DNA from: JADJPF01 sp964492845
Lineage (GTDB): Bacteria > Acidobacteriota > Blastocatellia > Chloracidobacteriales > JADJPF01
Length of the DNA: 64,000 nt
Assembly: GCA_964492845.1 (NCBI GenBank)
Contig: CAZBMZ010000008.1
Coordinates: forward strand, 62,001 to 126,000
Direction: 5' to 3'
In this document: positions 63,981 to 64,000 of the stretch, one piece after another
How the letters are laid out: each line of letters starts with the position of its first letter
Position numbering within the stretch: the first letter of the stretch is position 1
Notes under the pieces: generated by a model
Told to the model about the DNA's origin: nothing
Seen by the model: only the letters and a program-made list of their open reading frames with translations
Database searches by the model: none
Made by a program: the position numbers and the translations under genes

Positions 63981-64000
63981 TAAAACAAACAAGTAATTAA

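Overview
The window is AT-rich DNA with densely packed genes from a diderm bacterium. TonB-dependent receptors carrying N-terminal carboxypeptidase-regulatory domains, NHL/IPT surface proteins, a BNR-repeat protein, many Ser/Thr kinases, a heptose adenylyltransferase for LPS and a SurA-like chaperone together resemble Acidobacteriota (possibly Blastocatellia). That placement is an inference from gene content, not from a marker phylogeny. No tRNA, rRNA, prophage, integrase, complete insertion sequence or CRISPR array was seen.

Layout. 1-6377 (minus): membrane arm of complex I, nuoH-J-K-L-M-N, with nuoN cut by the window edge and nuoI absent. 6903-16532: two large secreted NHL-repeat proteins flanking two nucleotide-sugar dehydrogenases (UDP-HexNAc type and UDP-glucose type) and a DUF2721 membrane protein. 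16603-20742 (minus): a DUF5666-like secreted protein followed by a large TonB-dependent receptor. 20995-23658 (minus): the translation cluster rpmE, DUF1385, prfA. 23932-30877: signal peptidase I with a long N-terminal extension, a receiver-histidine kinase, a Cys-containing small protein, a DHA2-type MFS exporter, a nuclease-fold protein lacking catalytic residues, and a zinc-ribbon Ser/Thr kinase. 30934-43213: NUDIX hydrolase, a small unknown protein, a kinase-ATPase-TPR signalling protein, an alpha/beta hydrolase, a tandem 120-bp structured repeat, a VIT-VWA protein and a secreted BNR-repeat protein.

43460-47537 looks like a metal-linked locus: a deoxyhypusine-synthase-family enzyme, the nickel repressor NikR, two NikR-like inverted repeats and a TonB-dependent receptor. 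The likely reading is a NikR-controlled outer-membrane nickel (or cobalt) importer. 47728-52247 carries GDP-mannose dehydratase, a polyprenol-phosphate-mannose-synthase-like transferase and a membrane protein with TPRs, pointing to envelope glycan synthesis. 52308-58304 holds a ferredoxin fused to an unknown domain, small and secreted hypotheticals, a PPP-type phosphatase and a zinc-finger/TPR membrane protein. 58413-63980 carries rfaE2, mfd, a SurA-like peptidyl-prolyl isomerase and an RqcP-like S4 protein.

The most promising leads are the NikR/TonB-receptor regulatory region (45098-45225), the tandem structured repeat at 36621-36861, the nuclease-fold protein without its catalytic residues at 28412, the hairpin-rich spacer at 39694-39774, and the ferredoxin fusion at 52308.
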